Shown: positions 1 to 10,952, counted from the first letter of the stretch. The stretch is 64,000 nt of DNA from Scalesia atractyloides (GCA_947069175.1 CAMTDV010000018.1:37584869-37648868); one strand, 5' to 3'. Numbers and translations are program-made. Notes: generated by a model from the sequence alone, not told the origin.

Positions 1-911
1 GATAAACTATTCAAACTTGTTGAAGCATCACCAGATGATCTAGAGAAAAATGAAAAGAAATTTTACTCAAAATCAAAGAAAGTGTATAACATGAGAGCGG
101 GTTTGGGTTTGGAGGTAGAAGATGAACCTAAAAAGAAACAGAAGTCACCATTTCACGAATATAAGATAAAAACATGAAATTCGTGTTTGGGACAAACACG
201 GTGCATGAAGAAAATTTGATTGGAAAGCAATCAAAAGATGAGTTTAAGAATGAAAAGGAACTTCGTGATAAGGCTAAATCTACAAGTGGAGTAAAACCCG
301 CTAGTGGACATTCTGCTGATACTCGGACTTGCTTCAGATGCAATGAAGTTGGTCACATTGCTCGCAAATGTCCGAAATCAAAGCATGTGTATAACCGAAG
401 AAAGACAGTTTCAGATGATGAGAAACTTAAGAGCCCAGAGATTGTAAAGCCAATCACAATCTTAAAACGAAACAATGAATCAAACATTGAAGTGAAACCT
501 AAAAGTGAATCTAAAATTGAGAAATCAACTTTTGAAAAAGGTGAAACTTCTAAATCAAATGGAAACAAAGGTTCAAAATTCTACATTAAGAAAGCTCGAA
601 TGAAATCTCAAGCTTGGGTTGCAAAGAAAACTTCATCATCATCTGAAAATGCAAAGTCTGATTCAGTCAATGTTAAAGACTCCAAAGAAACAATGACTGA
701 TAAGGGTGTTATCAAAAATGATCTTCCAAAATTAAAAAGGGATCTTCTAAAACAAACAAAGAAAGATAAAATTGCAAATTTTTCAAACTTGACATTGGAC
801 AAGATGTTTGATGGCAATTTTGATTACGCAGATGAATGTGAATTTGATTACGAAGATGGTTATCAGATTCAACCCAAGACCAGAAAGGCTTGGGTTTCCC
901 TATTTAAGTAG
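1..911 (+). pseudogene. gag C-terminal part with CCHC zinc knuckle
   Basis: Capsid/nucleocapsid polyprotein fragment; Gag packages element RNA in cytoplasmic particles. The first 170 bases are open in frame 1 and encode a Lys/Glu-rich stretch also seen at 24.7 kb and 44.7 kb. A one-base indel near 171-178 shifts the frame, and 174-911 then stays open. A CX2CX4HX4C knuckle lies at 330-371 (Cys, Cys, His, Cys at residues 53, 56, 61, 66 of the 174-911 frame). The tail is acidic and rich in Phe-Asp-Tyr and ends in WVSLFK, as in the copy at 43.9 kb. The 5' half lies outside the window. Confidence 0.85.
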
Positions 912-946
912 TTTCTTTGCATGTGTAGGGGCTCCAAAGATCCATC

Positions 947-1177
947 TTGTCGAAGTGGATTATGGATAGCGGAGCTTCACGTCACATGATTGGGACGCGT
1001 GCCTTACTCTTCGAAATTAAAGCAATCAATGGAGGGTACGTGGGATTCGCGGGTAATCAAGGAGGTAGAATCGTTGTAGAAGCAAAGTTATCGAATGGTG
1101 AGGTTTCATTTTATAAGGTCAAATATATCGCTGAGCTGGAGAACAATCTTCTCAGTATTTCTCAGATCTGTGAATAA
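947..1177 (+). pseudogene. Copia aspartic protease fragment
   Basis: The motif WIMDSGASRHM (about 955-988) holds the Asp-Ser-Gly-Ala catalytic loop of copia proteases, which cleave Gag-Pol. The following stretch ends in LLSISQIC, the conserved end of this protease region. A frameshift at about 1,175 separates it from the GAG-pre-integrase segment that begins near 1,257. The gag frame ends at 911, so PR is in another frame here. Confidence 0.85.
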
Positions 1178-1256
1178 GCAGTTTACCACCCATTTCAACG
1201 ATAAGGAGTGCATGATCATTAAACTGGGCTTTAAGATTCCAGAAGAATAAATTCTC

Positions 1257-2454
1257 ATGCGTGCTCCTCTCGAGAATGATCTTTATGTGCTAGATATGAG
1301 CGTTGCTACTACTACTTCGAAGTCGGCTCAATGTTTCGTAACAAAGTCCACAGAGAAGGAATCAATTCTTTGGCACAGAAAGATGGGTCATATACACCTT
1401 AGAAAGATGAATCATTTGGTTCACAATGATTTGGTTGAAGGAGTGAATCTTAGAAGCTTTCACATGACTGATAGTTGTCTGGAATGCAAGAAGGAAAGCA
1501 GGTTAAAAGGTCTCATCCAAGAAAGATTCTTAACTCCATCAAGCTGCCGCTTGAAAGACTGCATATGGATCTCTTCGGTCCAGTGAATGTTTGTAGTATA
1601 TCTGGAGATCTTTATTGTCTTGTCGGCACTAATGATTATTCAAGATTTTCATGGGTTTTCTTCCAAGAGAGCAAAGATGAAACGTTCGATTATCTCATGA
1701 TCCTCTTCAGGAAGATTGAAAATCTGTACGATCTCCTATTAGAAGAATCCAAAGTGATAACGGTACAGAATTCAAGAATGCCCGAATGAAAAAATTTTGC
1801 AACGATAAAGGCATCTTACACAAATTCAGTGCTCCATACACTCCGCAACAAAATGGAGTAGTTGAGAGGAAGAACATAATGTTAATATAAACAGCAAGAA
1901 CTGTGCTTACTAATTCAAAGCTTCCTGTCAGTTTCTGGAGTGAAGCAATCGCAACAGCATGCTATACATTGAACAGAGTCGTGAATTTCAAACCTACCAT
2001 GAAGACTTGCTTTGAATTGCTAAACCGAAGGAAACCCAATCTGAAGTATCTAGCACCGTTTGGCGCACCTTGTACAGTCATTGATTCAGACGGAAAGTTT
2101 GGTGCCAAAACGATAGATGGTATCTTTGTCGGCTACGCAAGTCCACTCAAGAGAGTATATATTCCAAGTTTGAGAAGAGTGGTAGAAGCACAGCACGTCG
2201 ATTGTTTTCGACATGCGACTCCTATTCAAAGAGCTGGCGATGCTTGGTTGTTCAATTATAGTGAATTGTGGAAATCATTTGACTTGCCAGAAGAGCCTTC
2301 TGAAGAAGACATTGCAGTGTTACATTATCTACATCAGTCGGCTAATCAAGAGCAGATTATCAGACCAATAGTGGTTAATCAACCAACTATTGGGTCATCG
2401 TCTTCTGGTACAGGTCCTAGTACTAGCGGTATTCAAGAAACTCAAGTAGAATAA
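1257..2454 (+). pseudogene. GAG-pre-integrase and integrase remnant
   Basis: Integrase would join element cDNA to host DNA. An LWHRKMGHIH zinc-binding start (about 1,370-1,400) and a CLECKK partner (near 1,475) are present. The three acidic catalytic residues can be located in different frames: Asp in HMDLFGP (about 1,565), Asp in SDNGTEF (about 1,757) and Glu in VVERK (about 1,863). Breaks: frameshifts near 1,490, 1,590 and 1,789, and an in-frame stop at about 1,888. The C-terminal part (1,903-2,454) ends in the Ser/Thr-rich linker. The segment 1,731-2,099 is repeated at 3,422-3,790. Confidence 0.88.
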
Positions 2455-2487
2455 GAGACACCAGCTACAGAACCAGTAAATGCTACG

Positions 2488-3421
2488 GTGGAACCCAATC
2501 ATTCTCAAGCACATGATTCAGACTCTGATGAGGCTCTGACGTTTGATGATGACGGAGAATCTTCTTCTGATGAAGAATCTGAGCAGATCACAAGTATGTT
2601 GAATCAATCTGCTGGTCCAAGTAATCAAAATGAAGCGTCTTCTAGTGCTCCTGAAGTTGAAACAATGGTAGATCAGAATATTACTAATCAGGAGAGTACT
2701 GTTGATGTTCCAAGTGAGGTGATGCCAAGAACCTATTCATACCACCCATCAAATTCCATAATTGTTGCAAGTTGGTGTACGAACAAGGAGTCGGATCAAC
2801 AAAGCTTTAAGTTGTTTCTATACTCGTGTAGCTCCGACTCAAGAGTATTGCTATTATTCTTGCTTCATATCCAAATTGAACTAAAGAATGTTACTGAAGC
2901 CTTAGGTGATGAGAATTGGGTGCTTGAAATGCAAGAAGAATTGCTGCAAATCAAAAAGCTAGGGGTATGGAAGCTTGTTGACCTACCTGAAAATCAAAAG
3001 GCGATAGATACTAAATGGGTCTTTAAGTGCAAGTGCGATGATCGTGAAGTGATAGTGCGCAACAAAGCTCGGCTCGTTGTCAAAGGATTTCATCAACAAG
3101 AAGGAATTGATTATACAAAGGTATATGCACAAGTTTCAAGGTTGGAGTCCATTCGCATTTTCCTTGCATTTGCTGCTTGGAAGGGATTTAAAGTGTATCA
3201 ATTAGATGTTAAATCAGCTTTTCTATATGGTAAGCTACGATAGCAAGTGTACGTCGGCCAAACACCGGGTTTTGTCGATCCGCTGAACAAAAAGAAAGCC
3301 TATCTTCTGGATAAAGCATTGTATGGTTTGCATCAGGCCCCGAGAGCCTGGTACGAGACGTTATCTCAACATCTCATTGGTAATGGCCTTATTAGAGGAA
3401 CAATGGATAGTACGCTATTTA
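2488..3421 (+). pseudogene. Reverse transcriptase N-terminal part, truncated
   Basis: RT copies element RNA into DNA. An acidic Ser-rich linker (2,488-2,700) leads into the RVT_2-type domain: KWVFKCK (about 3,017), NKARLVVKG, then VYQLDVKSAFLYGK with the first catalytic Asp (about 3,195-3,240). A TAG stop at 3,241 interrupts the frame, which resumes at 3,247 (QTPGFVDP, APRAWYE). Homology ends after DSTLFT at about 3,421. The YVDD catalytic motif and all of RNase H are missing. Confidence 0.88.
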
Positions 3422-3790
3422 CCATCTCCCTATTAGAAGAATCCAAAGTGATACGGTACAGAATTCACGAATGCCCGAATGAAAGAATTTTGCAACGACA
3501 AAGGCATCTTACACAAATTCAGTGCTCCATACACTCCGCAACAAAATGGAGTAGCTGAGAGGAAGTACATAACGTTAATAGAAACAGCAAGAACTATGCT
3601 TGTTGATTCAAAGCTTCCTGTCAGTTTCTGGAGTGAAGAAGTCGCAGCAGCATGCTATACATTGAAAAGAGTCTTGACTGTGAAACCTACCAAGAAGACT
3701 TGCTTTGAATTGCTATACCGAAGGAAACCCAATCTAAAGTATCTAGATCGTTAGGCGCACCTTGTACAGTCATTGATTCAGACGGGAAGT
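3422..3790 (+). repeat. Second copy of an integrase segment (direct duplication of 1,731-2,099)
   Basis: This stretch follows the broken RT directly and matches 1,731-2,099 from the SDNG region through the FWSE motif to the GAPCTVID motif. The copies differ by scattered substitutions and small indels; for example this copy has an intact GVAERK motif and no stop at the point where the first copy has one. It is out of place in the element order. It ends where S1 leader sequence in the opposite orientation begins. Confidence 0.85.
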
Positions 3791-3814
3791 GCCAAATTTC
3801 AGATTCAATTTCAA

Positions 3815-4012
3815 CAAGTTCGGGCGAACTTGGAAATTTTCAAAAATTTTCACTTTTAAGCAAGTTCGGGCGAACTTGTGTTGAGTTTTGAAAAATTTCC
3901 AAGTTTATATCAGGTTCGGGCGAACTTAAGTAAAATTTCAACAAGATTTTGACAAGTTTAGGCGAACTTGATCAAAATTCGCTGAAAATTCCAACAAATT
4001 CGGTCGAAGGTG
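3815..4012. repeat. Palindrome cluster (CAAGTTCGNNCGAACTTG) in S1 leader
   Basis: Five sites in 200 bp: perfect at 3,815-3,832 and 3,861-3,878 (centre GG), and degenerate at 3,911-3,928, 3,953-3,970 and about 3,994-4,011. Spacings are irregular and the DNA between sites is AT-rich and non-repetitive, so this is not a simple tandem repeat. Function unknown. Confidence 0.9.
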
Positions 4013-4227
4013 TTTAAAATCAATAAAATTGAAGATTTTAAATCAAGTTTGTATTTGGCTATGAATCTTTTAGGGGTTTGTATTTAGGTGATTATGTATG
4101 ACATATTCAAATTTTAGCCATTTTTGTCTGTGAATTCATCAATTTTGTGAAAAAATGAAGAACACTGAGAGAAATGAGTAGAAATAAAGAGTGTCTTGTG
4201 TAGATCTCAGCAAATTTGCTATCCGCA

Positions 4228-4239
4228 GCTCTGATACCA
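4228..4239 (-). other. Primer-binding site (initiator Met-tRNA type)
   Basis: On the minus strand TGGTATCAGAGC lies two bases after the LTR end. It is complementary to the 3' end of plant initiator tRNA-Met, the usual primer for copia minus-strand synthesis. Confidence 0.9.
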
Positions 4240-4241
4240 CT

Positions 4242-4641
4242 TGTTAGGATCGCTCTTCCACTGTCAAGGAACCTAATTTGTATCTAATGTCCAACATAAG
4301 CGGAAATTATGGAACATGTTAACCAAATACACAGTTTACTGTTTAAATTGTCTGTTTATTAATGTCAAATCATGTACATCGAGTATCCAAACAGACAGAG
4401 CTTCGCCGTCAAAGTTGCAAAGTTCTTACAATGAGAGAACCTAGACAGCCTATATATTGACTCACAAGTTCGGGCTAAGTGTGACAATGGATAGATCAAG
4501 TTCGGGTGAACTTGATCTTCCATCACACAAGTTTGGCGGAACTTGTGTAATACACTTAAATAAACTTAAAAATCTAACAATTCAAGCCTTAAACATATAG
4601 ACTCGATTCAAGACCTAGACAATAGACATTATGCATCAACA
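4242..4641 (-). repeat. S1 LTR, 400 bp (subtype ending CCTAACA)
   Basis: Minus-strand LTR beginning TGTTGATGCATAATGTC and ending GATCCTAACA. It carries a TATA-like TATATA (rc near 4,451-4,458) and three palindrome sites; the one around 4,497-4,516 extends outward to about 24 bp with the GATC flanks. It is related to the LTRs at 14.3, 33.9, 46.5 and 54.6 kb but has a different 3' end. No polypurine tract borders its outer side, as expected for a 5' LTR. Confidence 0.85.
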
Positions 4642-5288
4642 TTAATCACAGTACTGGTTTAGATAAATATCAATAAAGAAATATTATTAACTATATGATT
4701 AAGCAAATATTATCGAGAAAAGAAAAACATTATTAAAAACAAGATTTCTTACTGGCTTAAACAAAATATTATAATTAAGAAAAGGAAAAGAATATTAAAG
4801 AAAAATCTTGGTAAAGAACTGTTCATGCCAACTTTGTATTAATATATATAATATATAACAAGAATTGTATTGAATTATCATTTCATTTTTTATTGGAAAA
4901 AAAATTCTCATATTTTCAAAAACATTTTATTTCTTATAAGCTTTAAACAATTTTTTCAGAAACTATTTACATTGTTACAACTTACGACTCGAATTTATCA
5001 CCATTATATTTCAAATACACTTAAATTTAACGCATATCAAGTACAAGTTAATAGTCAATGTGGGGCTAGTTCACTTTGTAGAGGCTCTTGCCTTTTAGTA
5101 GGAGATCTTGGGTTTAATTATAAACAACAAGTAGATTAAGATTTATTTAAGTGTTAAGTTATTGCAATGATTCAAAAAGCTAAAATCCTTGTAAAATCTT
5201 TAAACCTCATGTACTTTCAGGAGATTTTGCATGCTAATAATGACAAAGGATTTGGACACATTTATTAAAAGTGAAAAGTGAAAATATT
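4642..5288. other. AT-rich flank, no gene seen
   Basis: Low-complexity AT-rich DNA with many short A and T runs. Short open frames exist, for example 4,870-5,139, but they show no domain or coding pattern. Nothing else recognised. Confidence 0.6.
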
Positions 5289-5345
5289 TCTATATATATT
5301 AAACTAGATGTAAGCTCCCTCGCGTTGTGGTGGGGGGCTAAAAGC
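5289..5345 (+). mobile_element. Possible Helitron 5' terminus
   Basis: Begins TCTATATATATTAAAC and is followed by a CTCCCTCGCGTTGTGG segment. This is the kind of TC-start plus CG-rich subterminal sequence found at plant Helitron 5' ends. I found no matching CTRR end with hairpin and no Rep/helicase ORF, so this is tentative. Confidence 0.25.
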
Positions 5346-5697
5346 GTGTCATCTCGCTCTTTTCTCTCTCTAGAAAGCCCGTTGATCTTCCTCTCTCTAC
5401 AAAATACGACCGCATAAGGTCCGTAAATGGTCAGATAAAAACTCATCGAAAGTGTTTGCAACTAAGAGAGAGAGAGTTTCAAAGAGAGTCGGAGATCTAA
5501 ATGAAAGAGACAATGAAGAGATATCTGGGTTTTAAAGAGCCAAATAAACAAATATCAAACAAATAAATATTGGATAGGATATAAATACGTGTCCATTATT
5601 ATAAAAGCTTACAATCAAATCAAACCCATAATGCAAGAAATTGATGCAGGAAAAAAACACTAAAGTAAAGTATACAATATCCTTATGCCTTTAAATG
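5346..5697. other. Flank without recognised gene
   Basis: A pyrimidine-rich stretch (5,346-5,470) is followed by AT-rich DNA. It could be the interior of the putative Helitron that starts at 5,289. No coding pattern seen. Confidence 0.5.
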
Positions 5698-6743
5698 TAG
5701 GGATGAGAAAATGTTATCGGGTACCGGTACCGGATTTACCGAACTGGATGCATTTTGGCTACCGACTTTTAACATTTTCGGTACCAGTATTAACTGTTAA
5801 GGCTGGGTTTTAACTGCTTATGAATCAATGATCCTTCAGTATTTTGAGGATACATTATCCTTGTACTGAGTACCGGATATACGAAGGATCAAGGATCCTT
5901 AGTAATTACGACAGTTTCTAACAATTGTCTTCAATGTTATAGTTGAATTTAATGTAGGTATTGGTTGAAGACTGGGTTAAGCTGGAATATTGGAATATAC
6001 CCAGAGTTACGCACGTGTATCGAGCTATGTGGACGTTGGGCATGGACGTGGTTGATCCCCAATATCTCGGAGAGTTTGTTAGCTAGATATTTCTAATTTT
6101 AAGAGGGGATAATAAGCTCATAATAGGAACATAGCTGATAACCGTACACTCTGGTACTCTCTCGCAGAAACATACACATACGTTAGCAAATTGTTGTATC
6201 AAGCTTATTGTCATCCAAAGTTGTAATTTTTTCTCGATAATATAGTTGATAGTGATAGTTTTCACTATCCGACGTTTTTAGGCCGGCGATCTGTTAACAT
6301 TCAAGGGCTTTTCCTCGTACAAATCATTGTGTTCATCATTTTATTCATCAAGCATTCATTTCATTCATTGTTAATAAACCAAGCACTCAACCTCACAAAA
6401 TCGAATTTGGTTACATTATCCTTATTGTGATTTTTGACCAAAACAGAACGGCAATATTGTATTGTGACAATATGTTCCGTTTGTGTACATTAGAGTATTT
6501 GAATTGTATACATTAATTGAGTATATGACTCTAGATTTGGTTTTATCTTTTAACTATTTAAGAGGGTGTATATATACTTCAATGACCAAAAGTGGCAAAA
6601 CATAGCCATTTAAGAGTTATAAATTAGTGATGAGCTTGGTACCAACCGATATTGAACCGGTACCATTATCGAAAATCCCTAAAAATGTGTACCGGTACCG
6701 AAAATACCCGATACCGGTACCGGGTACCATTTGCTTATCCCTA
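5698..6743. mobile_element. Non-autonomous hAT-like inverted-repeat element (GGTACC-rich ends)
   Basis: The left end TAGGGATGAGAAAATG and the right end (rc TAGGGATAAGCAAATGG) are inverted copies. Both continue into GGTACCGGTACC-type repeats over about 100 bp. TAGGG-type ends followed by GGTA/CCGG repeats resemble plant hAT derivatives. The interior of about 850 bp has no transposase. The 8-bp flanks (TTTAAATG and TTATAGAT) do not form a clean target duplication, which lowers confidence in the exact ends. Confidence 0.45.
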
Positions 6744-6873
6744 TTATAGATAAATAAATATGATGATGAAATGGTGCAAGTATCATGTTATAGGCCTTTT
6801 TGTCCTAATATGTTAATTTTCTTTTTTTACTTAATATGTTGTCATTTTGATATGACGAGTGTGTGGTTGGGAC

Positions 6874-7025
6874 TGTGATCAAATGTGATTCTCTATTGAA
6901 TATTATTGAGAATATGTAACAAAGGTACAATCGATAACCAAGGAGGGATCAATAAACAAGCCTAACTAATAGGAGATATATACGGAAATACTAATATTAT
7001 ACATAAATAATTTATATTGCTAACT
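6874..7025 (-). repeat. 3' LTR of family K element
   Basis: Matches 11,112-11,263 with scattered substitutions. The minus-strand terminal TG is mutated to AG. The minus-strand polypurine tract CTGTGGGGGCAAG abuts it on the internal side (about 7,023-7,035), which marks this copy as the 3' LTR. Confidence 0.9.
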
Positions 7026-7670
7026 TGCCCCCACAGTTGGAGCCGTAGCCGGACGAAGGCACAAACTGGAGTGAAATCTGTTGAATAGATATTTGGGTAA
7101 GCCCTTGGTAAAAATGTATGCGTACTGATAATCTACAGGAACATGAAGGACACGGACTTCGCCCACGCGAACTTTATCTCGAACGAAATGGATATCCATT
7201 TCCACATGCTTGGTTTGTTGGTGCTGAACTGGATTCTGAGTTAAATAAACAGCGGAGACATTATCGCAGTAGACGATGGTAGCTTGCGATGTTGAGATGC
7301 CAAGTTCAAGCAACAAGTTACGAATCCAAGATGTTTCGGCAACTGCGTTTGCCACGCCATGATATTCCGCTTCGGCACTGGATCTAGAAATTGTGGGTTG
7401 GCGTTTAGAACTCCATGAAATTAGGTTTCCTCCCATGTAAACACAGTACCCCAAAGTGGAACACCGAGAGTCAGGACACCCGCCCAAGTCAGAGTCCGAA
7501 TAAGCGGTAAGGGACGTGGACTTGGAGGGCGAAAGGTGTAAACCAAAGTTAATCTTACCTTTGACATACCGAAGTACGCGTTTAATAAAGGAGAAATGTG
7601 GCGGGTCATGCATGAACAAACAAACCTGTTGGACCGCATAGGTGAGATCGGGCCTGGTAATGGTGAGGTA
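7026..7670 (-). pseudogene. Family K RNase H
   Basis: C-terminal Pol domain that degrades the RNA strand during reverse transcription. Recognisable elements in order: AYSDSDLGG (catalytic Asp), WSSKRQPTISRSSAEAEY (catalytic Glu), VYCDNVSAVYL (catalytic Asp), KHVEMDIHFVRD. Near the end the usual 'Q.AD.FTKGLP' reads QYAYIFTKGLP, so an Asp of the fourth active-site motif is replaced. The frame is open over 7,020-7,619 and shifted from the RT part. Confidence 0.88.
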
Positions 7671-8510
7671 CTACAGTGCCCCTGCTAGACTGCGATACAA
7701 GGTACCGTCCGAGACAGGAAGCCCACCTTTGGCGCTAAGCTTGGAGCCTTCAACTGGAGTAGTGGAGGACTTGAAGTCAGACATGGAGGCTCTCTGGAGA
7801 ATGTCAGCAACATATGAAGTCTGAGATAAGAACATCCCATCTTTACGGTGTTGCACTTTGATGCCGAGAAAATGATGAAGTTTTCCAAGATCGGTCATGG
7901 CAAACTCTTTGGACAAACCCATATAAAGTGTTGTAGAAGAGTCGTGGAGGAGGCAATAAGGATGATGGCGTCCACATATAACAATAAATAGGCCAAATGA
8001 GTGCCAGACCGGTATACAAAGAGCGAAGTATTGGATGTGCTGCTCCGGAATCCACACGAAGTGATGAAAGATGCACACCTGTGATAACAGGCGCGAGGGG
8101 CCTGGTTGAGGCCATAAAGGGACTTCTTTAGCTTACAGACAAACTGAGGCTTGTTAGAGTCCATGAACCCTGGAGGTTGATGTATAAAAACCGTCTCATT
8201 GAGATGTCTATGAAGAAACGTGTTGTTCACATCAAGTTGGAGAACCGGCCAAGATCAGGACACCGCAAGACTAAGAACGGTCCGGATAGTGGTTGGTTTA
8301 ACACCTGGGCTGAATGTATCATCACAGTCAATGCCTATCGTTTGACTCTTTCCATTAACAACCAAACGAGCTTTGTAACTCTCGAGAGTGCCATCCGAGA
8401 GAAATTTGTGCTTAAATAACCACATGCAACGGATAATCGATGCGTCAAGGGGTCTGGGTACCAATTCCCACGTTTTATTATCCAATAGTGCTTTGAATTC
8501 ATCGGCCATG
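7671..8510 (-). pseudogene. Family K reverse transcriptase, frameshifted
   Basis: Spread over three frames: 8,255-8,509 (NKTWELVPRP, MWLFKHKF, YKARLVVNG), 7,895-8,230 (VFIHQPPGFMD, KSLYGLNQAPRA) and 7,671-7,960 (LGKLHHFLGIKV, DILQRASM). The catalytic YVDD reads YVDA, so one of the paired Asp residues is lost. With the frameshifts this makes a functional RT very unlikely. Confidence 0.88.
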
Positions 8511-8581
8511 GCACGTTTCTAGTTGGATCGGACAGGGCGGATACATGAGACTTTGAAGAGGTGACAGGGGAAGTGGTGAGA

Positions 8582-8938
8582 TTAGCAAGGTTGAACAAAA
8601 CATGGGGTTTTGATATACCGGCACGAGCATGAGTAACCATCGGGTGGGTAGAGGTTGGTGGTTGGTTTGGTGGTTGCTATTGGGTCGGGTGAACCAGTTG
8701 GGCCGGTGGGGTGTGAGGAGGAGGCGAAGGTGTGGGGGAGATAGGGGAAGGGCCGTGTTAGGCCGTAGGAGTAGAGAAACCGGTGGGGTGGTGGGCGTAG
8801 GTGGTATGGGTTGGGCCGATTGGGTTGGTTTGTGGGAGGGCGGAAAAGTGGTGGGAAAAACTGGTTAGGAGGCGGCGAGGGTTCAACAAAAGTGTGGAGA
8901 GGTGATGGAGTGGTGGGGGAATGGAATGGAAATTTCAA
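8582..8938 (-). pseudogene. Family K proline-rich IN-RT linker
   Basis: Pro/Ser/Thr-rich frame between integrase and RT, the usual low-complexity linker of copia polyproteins. The strong G-bias of the plus strand here (8,640-8,900) reflects this Pro/His-rich coding. No independent function is proposed. Confidence 0.7.
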
Positions 8939-9121
8939 CTCGTCGAATGTAACATGGTGAGAGAAAATAACTTTTCAGGTAGAGAGTTCAAGGCACCTAT
9001 AACCCCGATAGTTGGAGGGGTAGCCGAGAACAACACAAGAGGTGGACCGATGTTCAAGTTTGTGAGGACAGGTGGCGGAGGTATTAGGGTAGCATGTACA
9101 CCAGAAAACTCGAAGGTGGTC

Positions 9122-9800
9122 TTAGGACGGTAAACATCGGTAAAGAATGGCGGTGGGAGAGTGATTGCGGAGGACGGTGGAGGGAAGGGAAGCGTGAGTT
9201 AGAAGAGATAACATGATGTCGTTGAGACGACGTATCATGCTTTTGGATTTACCATTTTGTTGCGACGTGTGAGGGCAAGAGAACCGAAATTCCATGCCAT
9301 GTGTGGAGGCAAAATTTTGAAAGTTATGGTTGTTGAATTCACCCCCCATGTCACACAGAAAAGTTTGAATGTGGAGATGAAATTGGGTTTTGAAAAAGAA
9401 TGAAAATGACAAAAATTAGTAAAGGCTTCAGATTTATATTTAAGGGGATAACACCCATGTGTATTGAGTGTAATCTTCAATCAAAACCATATAGTATTTA
9501 TAGCCAGCAGTACTAAGTAAAGGTGAAGTCCATAGATCACAATGAACAATTGAAAAAGGTAAATGTGTACTAGAAACCAAATCAGAAAAAGGTAATCGTT
9601 TATGTTTTGATAGTTGACAAGCTTGACATACAAAAGAAATATCTAATTTATTGCAAGAAATCAAATGCTGAGAAGATAAAAAATCCATCACGTGTCGTCC
9701 AGGATGGCCAAGGCGATCATGCCAAGAAACGGGAGACTGGGAGGCAACATAAGCGGCAGCTGAACCATCAGGTGTGAAGGGTGAGACCGTCGGAGCTATT
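9122..9800 (-). pseudogene. Family K integrase
   Basis: HDRLGHPG and the CQACQLSKH partner (about 9,600-9,760) form the zinc-binding start. The first Asp is in HCDLWTSP and the second in CDMGGEF. The Glu motif normally reads QQNGKSER-like but here is QQNGKSKSMIRR (about 9,240-9,270), so the catalytic Glu is Lys. Frames change near 9,440 and 9,480. Confidence 0.85.
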
Positions 9801-9959
9801 GTGGCGGCTCAGGAGCATGCCATCCTTGAGGTCCTTCACAGAAAAACTGAATGGGTCAAATTCTATAGAGACATTATTATCTCGTGTAAATGAACGAACA
9901 TAAATTAGTTTTTTAATGAAGTTTGGGTTACAAAGGATAATGTTAAGCTTAAGGGGTCT

Positions 9960-10952
9960 GGTTTGGATGGTAAAGTGGAATGTTCGGATCCAATGATAGG
10001 AAGACGATGGGTGAGCCGGAGATGGAGTCGGTGGGTTTCTGGAGTAGTTCTATGGCTGCATCTAAGGGCCCTGTGTTGGGTACGGACAGGGAGGTACGGT
10101 CCAGTAAAGTGGTCCATAAAGACCGTACGGGCCGGGAGAAGCAAACCGGTTGTTGGGCCCGTTACGAGGCGGACCACGACCACGGTTTTGTCCACGTCGA
10201 GAAGACCCGTCATGGCGTCCCCGTTGCTGACCGCCGTATCGATTGTCTTGCTGTGGTGGAGCGGGGGGTGGTGTGTCGATGGCGGCAGCAAGGACCGGAG
10301 GGGAGATGGCGGCCCGGGCCCTTTGTCTGCTTTGTTCGCGTAGTAGCATGTCGTACGCGTCAGTCCAGGAAGGAAGATTCTGAGTGATGAGGGCATCGGT
10401 CATGTCAAACTCATGTGGTAAACCACGAACTAGTTTGAGAACTAGTCGTTTTTCCAGAACCAGGCAGTCAACAGCGGCTAACTGATCGAAGATTTCTTTC
10501 AGCCGCTGGAAGTAAGCCTCAAGAAAGGCAACATACTGCAAAGTGATATTGGTAAATTCTTTTTCCAATGTGGCAGTGCGTGTGTCTTTATTATTGAGAA
10601 AGAAGTTCTTAATCCGGGTCCATGCCTGATGGGCGGTGGATGTTGGTTAGAGGATTTTGAGGAGGAGGTCATCCGACAAGGTACTGTAGATCCATTGTAG
10701 GACCACGGCATCAACCTCTTTCCATGACGATAAGGATTCAACCTCTTCAGCAGGAGGAGTGTTGCCGTTAATGTGGTTCATAACCCGATAGGCGGTAGCA
10801 TGGAGATGAAAAAGGATGACTCACGATGAGTAAGAGACCTTTTCTCCGTCGAGGGTATGGATTTTCTGTTGAATGTTGTTGATGGAGTACACCGGGTGCA
10901 GTTGGATTTGAGATCCTGAGGAACCGGTCTTCGGGATTTCTTTGTCAGTCAT
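9960..10952 (-). pseudogene. Family K gag
   Basis: The likely start is the ATG at 10,952 on the minus strand (MTDKEIPKTG). The N-terminal LHPVYSINNIQQKI and the later LPSWTDAYDMLL are typical of this copia Gag type. The C-terminal part is RG/GN-rich with no CCHC knuckle visible. At about 9,960 Gag runs straight into a segment that normally follows the protease active site. The DTG/DSG protease loop is not found, so a deletion of part of PR is likely. Frameshifts at about 10,500 and 10,750-10,820. Confidence 0.85.

Larger units (their letters stand above)
1..3790 (+). mobile_element. Truncated Sirevirus-like Ty1/copia body (family S1)
   Basis: Gag-Pol remnant in the order gag, PR, IN, RT, which is the copia order (integrase before RT). 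No LTR is visible on the left because the window begins inside gag. On the right, RT stops near 3,421 and is followed by a second copy of an integrase segment. At about 3,790 the sequence changes to the leader of an oppositely oriented S1 element. Every domain carries frameshifts or stops, so the element is dead. Proteins match the better preserved minus-strand copy at 40.4-45.2 kb. Confidence 0.9.
3791..4641 (-). mobile_element. 5' end of an inverted S1 element: LTR, primer-binding site and leader
   Basis: Read on the minus strand this is LTR (4,641 to 4,242), two bases, a tRNA-Met-type primer-binding site, then a leader of about 440 bp with palindromes. It stops against the plus-strand integrase duplication at about 3,790. 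There is no gag and no second LTR, so this is a 5' stub. No target duplication can be tested. Confidence 0.82.

Noticed and set aside
4242..4641. Solo LTR
   Set aside because: It is followed by a primer-binding site and leader on its inner side, so it is the 5' end of a truncated element and not a solo LTR.
4870..5139. 89-codon frame in the AT-rich flank
   Set aside because: Phe/Lys/Ile-rich composition as expected from AT-rich noncoding DNA, with no homologous motif.
5234..5461. 75-codon minus frame near the Helitron-like start
   Set aside because: No domain; it overlaps a pyrimidine-rich tract and lacks any coding signature.
9963..10396. Long plus-strand frames opposite family K gag
   Set aside because: Antisense shadows of the RG-rich gag C-terminus. 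The minus-strand reading has recognisable Gag motifs; the plus-strand reading does not.
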